Origin: Flavobacterium sp. CF136
GTDB taxonomy: Bacteria > Bacteroidota > Bacteroidia > Flavobacteriales > Flavobacteriaceae
Reading direction: 5' to 3'
Length of the DNA: 37,542 bases
Assembly (NCBI RefSeq): GCF_000282055.1
Contig: NZ_AKJZ01000060.1
Location: 1-37,542 of the forward strand
The notes beneath the pieces were generated by a model. It was not told the DNA's origin, ran no database searches, and saw only the letters and a list, made by a program, of their open reading frames with translations. Shown here one piece after another: positions 7,381-14,368 of the stretch (positions within the stretch are counted from its first letter, which is position 1; each line of letters opens with the position of its first letter). The translations under genes and the position numbers were made by a program.

Positions 7381-7824
7381 ATGGAAATACGTACTGAGAT
7401 TGCTTCGTTCCTCGCAAAGACTGGTGAGCATAAAAAAATAATTCTTTTTGATGGTGTTTGCAATTTATGCGACAGCTCCGTTCAATTTATTATCAAACAC
7501 GATAAAAAAGATATATTTAGATTTGTGGCTTTGCAATCAGAATTAGGAATTGAGATTTGTAATTATATTGGTATTGATCGTACAAAAATTGACAGCATCG
7601 TTTTGTACAATCCTGGTGTTGCTTATTATTATAAATCTTCGGCAGTTTTGGAAATTGGTAATGAATTAGGTGGGATTTATAGTTTGGCATCCATTTTTAA
7701 AATTCTTCCGGAAAGAATTCGAAATTACATTTACGATTATATTGCTAAAAATCGGTACAAATGGTATGGCAAAAAAGAAAGCTGTATGATTCCAACTCCT
7801 GAATTGAAGGCTAAGTTTTTATAA
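7381..7824 (+). CDS. DCC-family thiol-disulfide oxidoreductase-like protein
   Basis: DCC-family (DUF393) proteins are small thioredoxin-like proteins of unsettled role. Starting at the ATG at 7381, residues 23-30 read Phe-Asp-Gly-Val-Cys-Asn-Leu-Cys, the hallmark Asp-x-x-Cys-x-x-Cys motif (Cys27, Cys30), followed by Phe-Ile-Ile-Lys-His-Asp and Phe-Val-Ala-Leu-Gln-Ser. Length 147 aa is slightly over the usual 130-140. The first 14 residues come from a dispersed repeat (7396-7421) read as Ile-Ala-Ser-Phe-Leu-Ala-Lys-Thr, so the native start seems to have been replaced or displaced. An in-frame GTG at 7348 would add a second copy of the same repeat peptide and is unlikely. A strong terminator and a structured repeat follow. 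Confidence 0.85.
   Translation: MEIRTEIASFLAKTGEHKKIILFDGVCNLCDSSVQFIIKHDKKDIFRFVALQSELGIEICNYIGIDRTKIDSIVLYNPGVAYYYKSSAVLEIGNELGGIYSLASIFKILPERIRNYIYDYIAKNRYKWYGKKESCMIPTPELKAKFL
7396..7421 (+). repeat. GATTGCTTCGTTCCTCGCAA repeat unit inside a coding sequence
   Basis: Third right-arm-type copy, 22 bases after the previous one and differing from it only in the first bases. It is read in frame as residues 6-14 of the DCC-family protein. Confidence 0.7.
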
Positions 7825-7870
7825 TTGTAAAATTATTATTCCTTAAAATTTATTTTGAAAACTAAATCCC

Positions 7871-7948
7871 TAGCCCTGATGAAAGCGGCATCCTTTTTAT
7901 TTTTTCTTTAAAAATAAAAAGATACAGCGGACAGCAGGAAACAGCTTC
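7871..7948 (+). ncRNA. Flavo-1-like structured repeat, copy 2
   Basis: Begins TAGCCCTGATGAAAGCGGCA and ends ACAGCAGGAAACAGCTTC, closely following the copy at 2457-2532. The central stem is CTTTTTATTTTT (7893-7904) with AAAAATAAAAAG (7910-7921), a sequence unrelated to the GC-rich stem of copy 1 but fully complementary. It sits between the DCC gene and its terminator, so it would be part of that 3' UTR. Confidence 0.5.
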
Positions 7949-7955
7949 AAATAAG

Positions 7956-7989
7956 AAAGCCTCAAATTCATATGAATCTGAGGCTTTTT
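7956..7989. terminator. Bidirectional terminator between DCC gene and ettA
   Basis: AAAGCCTCA (7956-7964) pairs with TGAGGCTTT (7979-7987), with an inner ATTCATATGAAT palindrome extending the stem. T residues follow on the plus strand, and the two flanking genes converge here. Confidence 0.75.
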
Positions 7990-8007
7990 GCTATTAGAAA
8001 TGGATTA

Positions 8008-9699
8008 TTATCTAATCAATTTTCTGTATTTCAAACGTTTTGGAGTTAAATCACCGCCTAAACGTTTCTTTTTATTTTCTTCATACTCAGAGAAACCTCC
8101 TTCGAAATAATATACTTCAGAATCTCCTTCAAAAGCCAGAATGTGTGTGCAAATTCTGTCCAAAAACCATCTGTCATGCGAAATCACTACGGCACAACCA
8201 GCAAAATTCTCCAAGCCTTCTTCTAATGCACGAAGTGTATTTACATCTAAATCATTGGTTGGCTCATCCAGTAACAATACATTTCCTTCTTCTTTTAACG
8301 TCATCGCCAGGTGTAAACGGTTACGCTCTCCACCAGAAAGCATTGAAACTTTTTTGTTTTGTTCGCCTCCACCAAAGTTGAAACGTGACAAATAAGCTCT
8401 AGAGTTTACTTGTTTTCCACCCATCATGATTAGTTCCTGACCATCGGCAAAGTTTTCCCAAATAGATTTATTTGGATCAATATTAGAATGCGCCTGATCT
8501 ACGTATGCAATTTTTACGGTTTCTCCAACTGAAAATTCCCCGCTGTCGGTTTTTTGCTCGCCCATAATCATTTTGAAAATGGTAGATTTACCTGCACCGT
8601 TAGGTCCAATGATTCCAACAATTCCGGCTTGTGGCAAAGTGAAATTTAAGTTATCATACAGTAATTTATCTCCAAAAGCTTTGGCTACATTTTTGGCTTC
8701 AATAACATTTGTTCCTAAACGTGGACCATTAGGAATATAAATTTCCAAGTTTTCATCCAGTTGTTTTTGGTCTTCGTTCAATAGTTTATCGTAGTTCTGT
8801 AAACGTGCTTTTTGTTTTGTCTGACGGCCTTTAGCTCCCTGGCGAACCCAGTCTAATTCACGCTCCAAAGTTTTTCTACGTTTAGAAGCTACTTTTTCTT
8901 CCTGCGCCATACGGTTTGATTTTTGGTCTAACCATGAAGAATAATTCCCTTTCCACGGAATACCTTCTCCTCTATCCAGCTCTAAAATCCAACCTGCAAC
9001 ATTATCAAGGAAATATCTATCGTGCGTTACAGCAATTACAGTTCCGGCATATTGTGCTAAATGCTGCTCTAACCAAAGAACAGATTCAGCATCTAAGTGG
9101 TTGGTAGGCTCATCCAAAAGCAATACATCCGGCTGTTGCAATAACAAACGACATAAAGCAACACGACGACGCTCTCCACCTGAAAGGTTTTTGATTGGCG
9201 TATCTCCTTCCGGTGTACGCAAAGCATCCATGGCAATTTCTAGTTTCGTATCGATTTCCCAAGCACCAAGAGCGTCAATTTTGTCCTGTAAAGCCGCCTG
9301 ACGATCCATCAATTTATCCATTTTGTCCGGGTCAGAATAGTTTTCCTCAAGACCAAATAAATCATTGATTTGATTGTATTCTTCTAAAACAGCCATTGTC
9401 TCGGCAGCACCTTCACGAACAATTTCGATAACAGTTTTTGAATCATCAAGAATAGGTTCTTGTTCTAAATAACCAACAGTGTAACCCGGCTGAAAAACAA
9501 CATCTCCCTGATAGTTTTTATCAACGCCTGCTATAATTTTTAAAAGAGATGATTTACCTGAACCATTTAGACCCAAAATACCAATTTTAGCTCCGTAAAA
9601 GAAACTTAAATAGATATTCTTAAGTACAGGTTTATCTGCTCCCTGATAGGTTTTACTCAATTTTTGCATTGAGAAAATTACTTTCTTATCGTCTGACAT
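8008..9699 (-). CDS. ettA: Energy-dependent translational throttle protein EttA (ABC-F ATPase)
   Basis: EttA is a ribosome-bound ABC-F protein that gates entry into the elongation cycle according to the ATP/ADP ratio; it is soluble and has no membrane domain. The 563 residues contain two ABC modules. The first has Walker A Gly-Leu-Asn-Gly-Ser-Gly-Lys-Ser (43-50), signature Leu-Ser-Gly-Gly-Glu-Arg-Arg-Arg and Walker B ending Asp-Glu-Pro-Thr-Asn-His-Leu-Asp. The second has Gly-Pro-Asn-Gly-Ala-Gly-Lys-Ser (365-372), Leu-Ser-Gly-Gly-Glu-Arg-Asn-Arg and Asp-Glu-Pro-Thr-Asn-Asp-Leu-Asp. The basic arg/lys-rich linker between them follows the EttA pattern, and length matches E. coli EttA (555 aa). 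No target-protection resistance role is suggested. Confidence 0.95.
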   Translation of the reverse strand: MSDDKKVIFSMQKLSKTYQGADKPVLKNIYLSFFYGAKIGILGLNGSGKSSLLKIIAGVDKNYQGDVVFQPGYTVGYLEQEPILDDSKTVIEIVREGAAETMAVLEEYNQINDLFGLEENYSDPDKMDKLMDRQAALQDKIDALGAWEIDTKLEIAMDALRTPEGDTPIKNLSGGERRRVALCRLLLQQPDVLLLDEPTNHLDAESVLWLEQHLAQYAGTVIAVTHDRYFLDNVAGWILELDRGEGIPWKGNYSSWLDQKSNRMAQEEKVASKRRKTLERELDWVRQGAKGRQTKQKARLQNYDKLLNEDQKQLDENLEIYIPNGPRLGTNVIEAKNVAKAFGDKLLYDNLNFTLPQAGIVGIIGPNGAGKSTIFKMIMGEQKTDSGEFSVGETVKIAYVDQAHSNIDPNKSIWENFADGQELIMMGGKQVNSRAYLSRFNFGGGEQNKKVSMLSGGERNRLHLAMTLKEEGNVLLLDEPTNDLDVNTLRALEEGLENFAGCAVVISHDRWFLDRICTHILAFEGDSEVYYFEGGFSEYEENKKKRLGGDLTPKRLKYRKLIR

Positions 9700-9780
9700 T
9701 CTATTTATTTTTTATTTTATTAATTATTTTTTATTGACCTATATATTGCAATTGACTTTTGCAATTGTTATTGAAGTATT

Positions 9781-9963
9781 TTAAACTCTGCCTTTCAAAG
9801 CATTAAAAACCCAGGCATTGGCCAAAAAACCAACTCCTGTTGCTGCAAATCCCCAACCTGATACATCGCTGTATCTAAAGGCTCCAAGACCAATAAGTAA
9901 CAATCCCATAAGTACCATTATAAAAGTCGCCCATCCTAAAACGGTATTTTTATTCATTCCCAT
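9781..9963 (-). CDS. Small two-helix membrane protein, CAL67264-type
   Basis: A 60-residue protein with two hydrophobic helices (about residues 8-28 and 36-54) separated by Arg-Tyr-Ser-Asp-Val-Ser-Gly-Trp-Gly. This matches what I recall of the CAL67264-family membrane proteins, which are common in Flavobacteriia and have no known function. It lies between ettA and holA on the same strand, with 81 and 67 base gaps, and has a candidate promoter of the TCACGATATTTG type about 40 bases upstream. It is well formed for so small a gene, with start, hydrophobic profile and basic C-terminus all intact. Confidence 0.8.
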   Translation of the reverse strand: MGMNKNTVLGWATFIMVLMGLLLIGLGAFRYSDVSGWGFAATGVGFLANAWVFNALKGRV

Positions 9964-10002
9964 AATTGTGTAAATAATTTTAACGTCGTTTAATTTTTTC
10001 GG

Positions 10003-10020
10003 AAATGCAAATATCGTGAA
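10003..10020 (-). promoter_or_regulatory. Candidate promoter, TCACGATATTTG type
   Basis: Minus-strand TTCACGATATTTGCATTT differs by one base from 474-491. It lies 40-57 bases upstream of the small membrane protein gene and just outside the holA stop codon. Confidence 0.35.
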
Positions 10021-10030
10021 TTTTCATGGC

Positions 10031-11035
10031 TTAATTAAATATTTTATACAGCATTTCTTTTAACAAATCTGACTGAGGCAAAGCATTTGCTCCTACCCCT
10101 TTACTTTTAACATCAATATCCCTCAATGCTCCGATAATCTGACTCACTTTTCGCATAGGGTAATTTTTGACTGCCAAATCATATTCTTTTAAAAAATAAG
10201 GGTTTACACCAATAGCTGCAGCTACATTTTTAGGATTTTTATCTTTAAGTCCATGGTATTTTAAAAGCTGCACAAAAAAACCAAAAACCAATCCTGTTGT
10301 CATGACCAATGGATATTCTTTTGGATTATGGGCAAAATTTTCAGCAATTTTATAAGCCTTGATCTGGTTTCGTTCGCCAATTGCTTTTCGGAGTTCAAAA
10401 ACATTATAATCTTTACTAAAACCAATATTTTCCTCAATATGCTGTGGTGTAATTACAGTTCCTTGTGGCAAAATAATCTGCAGCTTTTCAAGTTCATTAT
10501 TAATTTTACTTAAGTCTGTGCCTAAAAACTCTACCAGCATGGCGTTTGCCTTTGGATCAATTGTGTATTTTTTTCCGGCCAAAACACGCTTTATCCAATC
10601 GCCAACCTGGTTTTCGTATAATTTTTTACTTTCATAAACGATCCCATTCTGAGCCAATAATTTGGTGACTTTTTTACGTTTATCCAGCGTTTTGTATTTA
10701 TAACAAAAAACCAAAACCGTCGTTTCCATCGGATTATTGACGTAAGATTCTATTTTATCAATGGTTCTCGATAAATCCTGTGCTTCTTTTACAATAACAA
10801 CCTGACGATCAGCCATCATAGGATAACGTTTGGCTGTTGAAACAATATCTTCAACAGAAACATCTCTTCCGTATAAAACCGTTTGATTGAATCCTTTCTC
10901 TTCTTCGGAAAGAACATTCTGTTCAATATATTCAGATAATTTGTCAATATAATAAGGTTCTTCACCCATTAAAAAATAAATCGGTTTTATATTTCCCGCC
11001 TTTATATCATTAACAATTTTTATAACTTCATCCAT
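10031..11035 (-). CDS. holA: DNA polymerase III subunit delta
   Basis: HolA is the clamp-loader subunit that opens the beta sliding clamp during replication. The 334 residues match the family length. The start of the AAA+-like domain I reads Ile-Lys-Pro-Ile-Tyr-Phe-Leu-Met-Gly-Glu-Glu-Pro-Tyr-Tyr-Ile-Asp (residues about 17-32), the expected delta-subunit pattern, with no functional Walker A, as is normal for delta. The middle carries Val-Phe-Cys-Tyr-Lys-Tyr-Lys-Thr-Leu-Asp-Lys-Arg-Lys-Lys and a collar-domain helix with Leu-Ser-Lys-Ile-Asn-Asn-Glu-Leu-Glu-Lys-Leu. The gene is divergent from a small nuclease-domain gene, with 63 bases between the two start codons. Confidence 0.93.
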   Translation of the reverse strand: MDEVIKIVNDIKAGNIKPIYFLMGEEPYYIDKLSEYIEQNVLSEEEKGFNQTVLYGRDVSVEDIVSTAKRYPMMADRQVVIVKEAQDLSRTIDKIESYVNNPMETTVLVFCYKYKTLDKRKKVTKLLAQNGIVYESKKLYENQVGDWIKRVLAGKKYTIDPKANAMLVEFLGTDLSKINNELEKLQIILPQGTVITPQHIEENIGFSKDYNVFELRKAIGERNQIKAYKIAENFAHNPKEYPLVMTTGLVFGFFVQLLKYHGLKDKNPKNVAAAIGVNPYFLKEYDLAVKNYPMRKVSQIIGALRDIDVKSKGVGANALPQSDLLKEMLYKIFN

Positions 11036-11050
11036 TCAATATCAGGTTAA

Positions 11051-11072
11051 GTTTCAAGTTTAAACCTGAAAC
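11051..11072. promoter_or_regulatory. 22-bp near-perfect palindrome between divergent genes, possible operator
   Basis: The stretch starts GTTTCA, has GTTTAAAC at its centre and ends TGAAAC. The only break in symmetry is an A/C pair at the seventh position from each end. It lies between the divergent start codons of holA and the HsdR-N-like gene, just upstream of the latter's -7 box, which suits an operator. No regulator is identified. Confidence 0.35.
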
Positions 11073-11086
11073 AAAAAACTATTTTA

Positions 11087-11094
11087 TATTTTTG
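11087..11094 (+). promoter_or_regulatory. -7 promoter element TATTTTTG, nearly leaderless
   Basis: Exact TAnnTTTG match ending only four bases before the ATG at 11099. Transcription from here would start at or within a few bases of the start codon, giving a leaderless or nearly leaderless mRNA. Confidence 0.5.
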
Positions 11095-11098
11095 TTCT

Positions 11099-11551
11099 AT
11101 GCAACAATTAAATTTTCCAACTTATACTTTCCGATTCAAAAATAGCGAAAATAAAGTGTCTATTTTTGATGAAATCAGGAAAAAATTTATCATTCTTACT
11201 CCAGAAGAATGGGTTCGTCAGCATGTTGTTCATTATTTAATGAATGAAAAAAAATACCCAAAATCTTTAATCAACGTAGAGAAAGTTTTAACTGTCAACG
11301 GATTACGAAAAAGATATGATATTGTTGTCTTCAATCCGGATGGTACTATCCATATATTAGTAGAGTGTAAAGCCCCTGAGGTTAAAATTTCGCAGGCAAC
11401 ATTTGATCAGATTGCCCGTTACAATATGACAATGCAGGCACGGTTTTTGAAAGTAACAAACGGTCTGAATCATTATTATTGCCAGATGGATTTTGAAAAC
11501 GAAAAATATGAGTTTTTAAAATCGTTACCAGATTATAAAGAGGTTTATTAA
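11099..11551 (+). CDS. Type I restriction HsdR N-terminal-domain protein (stand-alone PD-(D/E)xK fold)
   Basis: This 150-residue protein matches the HSDR_N_2-type domain, a PD-(D/E)xK nuclease fold found alone in many Bacteroidetes. The likely active-site residues are Asp74 (Arg-Tyr-Asp-Ile-Val-Val-Phe) and Glu89-x-Lys91 (Leu-Val-Glu-Cys-Lys-Ala-Pro), preceded by a helix with Trp-Val-Arg-Gln-His. No HsdR helicase, HsdM or HsdS gene is nearby, so it is not a restriction system here and its real role is unknown. It seems to share a transcript with the glycosyltransferase 18 bases downstream. Confidence 0.85.
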   Translation: MQQLNFPTYTFRFKNSENKVSIFDEIRKKFIILTPEEWVRQHVVHYLMNEKKYPKSLINVEKVLTVNGLRKRYDIVVFNPDGTIHILVECKAPEVKISQATFDQIARYNMTMQARFLKVTNGLNHYYCQMDFENEKYEFLKSLPDYKEVY

Positions 11552-11569
11552 ATTATAAAAAGATTACTT

Positions 11570-12589
11570 TTGGATAAAATTGCAGTTGTCATTTTAAATT
11601 GGAATGGAATAAAATTATTAGAGCAATTTTTGCCATCAGTAATTCAATTTTCTCAAGATGCTACTATATATGTAGCCGATAATGCTTCAACAGATGATTC
11701 TGTAAATTTCGTTCAGCAGAATTTCCCAACAGTTAAAATCATTAAAAATACTGGTAACCATGGTTTCGCCAAAGGTTACAATGATGCTTTAAAAGAAGTT
11801 GATGCTGAAATTTATGCCTTAGTTAATTCGGATATTGAAGTAACCGAAAATTGGTTAAAGCCGATTATTGAAACCTTTGACAGCGAAAAAAACACAGTTA
11901 TTATTCAGCCTAAAATTCTTGATTTTAAAAATAAAGAATATTTTGAATACGCAGGAGCTGCCGGAGGATTCATTGATAAATATGGCTATCCATTTTGTCG
12001 GGGTCGAATTTTTGATACCATAGAAAAAGACAATGGTCAATATGATGACAATTGTGAAATATACTGGGCTTCAGGAGCTTGCTTTTTTATCAGGAAAGAA
12101 GTTTATGATGAATTAGAAGGATTTGATGAATCGTTTTTTGCGCATCAGGAAGAAATTGATTTATGCTGGCGTGCTTTAAACGAAGGACATACTATTAAAT
12201 ACAATTCACAATCAGTCGTTTATCACGTTGGAGGTGCAACTCTGCAGCAGGGAAATCCTAAAAAGACTTATTTAAATTTCAGAAATTCATTGTTGATGAT
12301 GGTTAAAAATCTTCCTAAAAAAGGATTATTTTTTATAATTTTCTTCAGAATGATTTTAGATGGCATTGCCGGTATCCGATTTTTAACACAGGGGAAATTC
12401 AAGCATACCTTCGCTGTTCTTCATGCACATTTTTCGTTCTATTGTATTTCGCTAATATATTTAAGAAAAAGAAAAGATTTTCAAATGCAAAAATACTATA
12501 CTGTGAGAAGTATCGTTTTCATGTATTATATAAAAAAATTGGTTGTTTTTAAAGAAATCTTTAACAGTAATCAAAATATTAAAAACTAA
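11570..12589 (+). CDS. Glycosyltransferase family 2 protein
   Basis: A GT-A fold inverting glycosyltransferase, likely adding a sugar from an NDP-donor to a surface polysaccharide or lipid-linked glycan at the inner membrane. The N-terminal strand Ile-Ala-Val-Val-Ile-Leu-Asn-Trp-Asn-Gly starts at residue 4. Asp-Asn-Ala-Ser-Thr-Asp-Asp is at 37-43, the metal-binding Asn-Ser-Asp at 86-88, and Glu-Glu-Ile-Asp-Leu-Cys-Trp-Arg marks the acceptor region. A hydrophobic segment near 245-262 may anchor it. The start is a TTG at 11570; no ATG fits, because the frame is closed upstream by a stop at 11549 and the first strand begins at once. TACTTTTG overlapping this TTG looks like a -7 box, which is hard to reconcile with the start unless the gene is read from the upstream promoter. 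Length (339 aa) is normal. Confidence 0.88.
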   Translation: MDKIAVVILNWNGIKLLEQFLPSVIQFSQDATIYVADNASTDDSVNFVQQNFPTVKIIKNTGNHGFAKGYNDALKEVDAEIYALVNSDIEVTENWLKPIIETFDSEKNTVIIQPKILDFKNKEYFEYAGAAGGFIDKYGYPFCRGRIFDTIEKDNGQYDDNCEIYWASGACFFIRKEVYDELEGFDESFFAHQEEIDLCWRALNEGHTIKYNSQSVVYHVGGATLQQGNPKKTYLNFRNSLLMMVKNLPKKGLFFIIFFRMILDGIAGIRFLTQGKFKHTFAVLHAHFSFYCISLIYLRKRKDFQMQKYYTVRSIVFMYYIKKLVVFKEIFNSNQNIKN

Positions 12590-12594
12590 ATTTG
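12587..12594 (+). promoter_or_regulatory. -7 promoter element TAAATTTG for the OmpA-family lipoprotein
   Basis: Exact TAnnTTTG match overlapping the glycosyltransferase stop codon and ending 30 bases before the lipoprotein ATG. Confidence 0.5.
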
Positions 12595-12624
12595 TAATCA
12601 ACGTCTAAATTAAATTTAACATTT

Positions 12625-13458
12625 ATGAGAAAAATAGTAATTGCACTATCCGTATTAATGGCCTTAACTTCGTGTGTTTCTAAAAAGAAATATGCCGAAT
12701 TGGAAGCCAAAAACAAAGAGACCCAGGATTTATTAAATTCTTGTACTGTAAAATTAAATGCTTGTTTGGAAGAAAAAGCTGGATTGGCAGCAACTGCTGC
12801 AAGTTATAAAGAGCATAATCAAGACTTAATAAACAGTTCTAAAGATTTAACGGTTTTAACAACTAAAGGAGCAGAAAACCTTGAAAAATCATTAGAAAGT
12901 CTAAAAGAGAAAGATCTTAAAATATCTAGACTTCAAGATGCACTTACTAAGAAAGACAGTGTAACATTAGCATTGGTTACCAGTTTAAAAGGTGCTGTTG
13001 GAATCAATGACCCGGATATCGAAATCAATGTTGAAAAAGGAGTTGTATTTATCTCTATCGCTGATAAATTATTATTTAAAAGTGGCAGTTATGATGTAAG
13101 TGACCAAGCAAAAAATGTTTTGGCTAAAGTTGCTAAAGTTGTAAATGACAAACCTGATTTTGAATGTATGGTTGAAGGTCATACTGATAATGTTCCATAC
13201 AAAAGCAACGGAGTTTTATTAGACAACTGGGATTTAAGCGTAAAACGTTCTACTTCTATCGTACGTGTTTTAACAAATGACTTAGGAGTTAATCCTGCAA
13301 AATTAATTGCTGCCGGAAGAAGTTCATACGTGCCTTTAGTAGCAAATGATACACCGGACAATAAATCCCGTAACAGAAGAACGCGTATTGTTGTTATGCC
13401 AAAAATCGATCAATTTTATGATATGATTGAAAAAGAGATGAAAAAACAACAACAATAA
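12625..13458 (+). CDS. OmpA-family outer-membrane lipoprotein (Pal/MotB-like)
   Basis: The product should be a lipid-anchored, peptidoglycan-binding cell-envelope protein. A short signal peptide ends in the lipobox Leu-Thr-Ser-Cys, with lipidated Cys17. Residues about 22-115 form a charged coiled coil with heptad leucines and two further cysteines. The C-terminal OmpA domain (about 130-265) has Val-Glu-Gly-His-Thr-Asp-Asn-Val-Pro and Asn-Arg-Arg-Thr-Arg-Ile-Val-Val, the two peptidoglycan-contact signatures. The ending is a charged Lys-Gln-rich tail. It has its own -7 box and a strong terminator, so it is probably a well-expressed single gene. Confidence 0.92.
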   Translation: MRKIVIALSVLMALTSCVSKKKYAELEAKNKETQDLLNSCTVKLNACLEEKAGLAATAASYKEHNQDLINSSKDLTVLTTKGAENLEKSLESLKEKDLKISRLQDALTKKDSVTLALVTSLKGAVGINDPDIEINVEKGVVFISIADKLLFKSGSYDVSDQAKNVLAKVAKVVNDKPDFECMVEGHTDNVPYKSNGVLLDNWDLSVKRSTSIVRVLTNDLGVNPAKLIAAGRSSYVPLVANDTPDNKSRNRRTRIVVMPKIDQFYDMIEKEMKKQQQ

Positions 13459-13486
13459 TTTTATTATTCTCTTACTTATTACAAAG

Positions 13487-13516
13487 AAAAAGCAGGTCAA
13501 TTGACCTGCTTTTTTA
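13487..13516. terminator. Strong bidirectional terminator
   Basis: GCAGGTCAATTGACCTGC is a perfect palindrome, with an A-run before it and a T-run after it. It serves the lipoprotein gene on the plus strand and can also stop the YciO-like gene transcribed toward it. Confidence 0.85.
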
Positions 13517-13517
13517 C

Positions 13518-13542
13518 TATCCCTAAAATCAAATTAGGGATA
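13518..13542. terminator. Second hairpin in the convergent intergenic region
   Basis: TATCCCTAA (13518-13526) pairs with TTAGGGATA (13534-13542) around a seven-base loop. No long T-run follows on either strand, so a backup terminator or mRNA 3' end stabiliser is only a guess. Confidence 0.4.
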
Positions 13543-13629
13543 ATATTGTTTAATTAACTAACTAAATTTTAACTAACAATAAAGTTACAAATAATATTTT
13601 TTAAAGCAGTTAATAGTTTAAGTTTTTTT

Positions 13630-14250
13630 TTACAAAATATCAATATCCCCTTTTCCTTCTCTTACAATTACAGGCTCATGCTCTGATAAATCAATAATCG
13701 TAGAGCCGACATTATCTCCGTAGCCACCGTCAATAACAAGATCAACCAGGTTTTGCCATTTCTCAAAAATCAATTCAGGATCTGTTGTATACTCAATTAC
13801 ATCATCTTCATCACGAATAGAAGTTGAAACAATAGGGTTTCCCAACTGACGAACAATTTCTAAAGCAATATTATTATCAGGAACACGAATACCAACAGTA
13901 GTTTTCTTTTTAAACTCTTTTGGCAAATTATTATTTCCCGGTAAAATAAAAGTGTATGGCCCTGGCAAAGCTCTTTTTAAAATTTTAAAAGTTGCCGTAT
14001 CAATTTGACGTACATAATCAGATAAATTACTCAAATCATGACAAATAAAGGAGAAATTTGCTTTCTCTAATTTTACTCCTTTAATCTTTGCAATTCTTTC
14101 TAACGCACGAGAATTTGTAATATCGCAACCCAATCCATAAACGGTATCTGTTGGATAAATTACCAAACCTCCGTTTTGGAGTACTTTAACCACTTTTGCA
14201 ATCGCTGCTTCACTGGGTTTATCCGGGTATATTTTTATAAATTCTGACAT
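13630..14250 (-). CDS. yciO: L-threonylcarbamoyladenylate synthase family protein, YciO type
   Basis: Sua5/YciO/YrdC-fold proteins make threonylcarbamoyl-AMP for the tRNA t6A modification; for the YciO branch this activity is less certain. The 206 residues equal the length of E. coli YciO and have its start (Ile-Tyr-Pro-Asp-Lys-Pro-Ser). The family motif Tyr-Pro-Thr-Asp-Thr-Val-Tyr-Gly-Leu-Gly-Cys-Asp is at about 32-43, followed by Leu-Pro-Gly-Pro-Tyr-Thr-Phe-Ile-Leu, Val-Gly-Ile-Arg-Val-Pro, and a C-terminal Val-Ile-Asp-Gly-Gly-Tyr-Gly with Val-Arg-Glu-Gly. The Sua5 C-terminal extension is absent. If another TsaC/Sua5 exists in the genome this copy may have a different role. Confidence 0.88.
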   Translation of the reverse strand: MSEFIKIYPDKPSEAAIAKVVKVLQNGGLVIYPTDTVYGLGCDITNSRALERIAKIKGVKLEKANFSFICHDLSNLSDYVRQIDTATFKILKRALPGPYTFILPGNNNLPKEFKKKTTVGIRVPDNNIALEIVRQLGNPIVSTSIRDEDDVIEYTTDPELIFEKWQNLVDLVIDGGYGDNVGSTIIDLSEHEPVIVREGKGDIDIL

Positions 14251-14268
14251 TTTTATGTTTTTTTAGAC

Positions 14269-14332
14269 CGTCACTTCGAGTGATTTTTAATAATAATGCG
14301 ATAGCTTTATTATTAAAAATTGTATCGAGAAG
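14269..14332 (+). repeat. CGTCASTTCGAGTG...GTATCGAGAA palindromic repeat, copy A
   Basis: Outer boxes CGTCACTTCGAGTG and GTATCGAGAA flank a 14-base perfect stem, ATTTTTAATAATAA (14283-14296) with its complement at 14307-14320, around the loop TGCGATAGCT. The same loop and outer boxes recur at 37449-37511 with a different stem sequence. Confidence 0.75.
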
Positions 14333-14368
14333 CAAACAGACCATATTGACTTAGCTACTTTAAATAAT

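Noticed and set aside
7181..7463. Two minus-strand frames across the repeat region
   Set aside because: They read the repeat in antisense as Arg-Gly-Thr-Lys-Gln-Ser peptides and overlap the DCC gene; artefacts of the repeat.
8040..8395. Two overlapping plus-strand frames
   Set aside because: Antisense to ettA, where conserved codons run on the minus strand.
11099..11551. Restriction-modification system
   Set aside because: Only the HsdR N-terminal-like domain is present; no motor, methylase or specificity subunit lies nearby.
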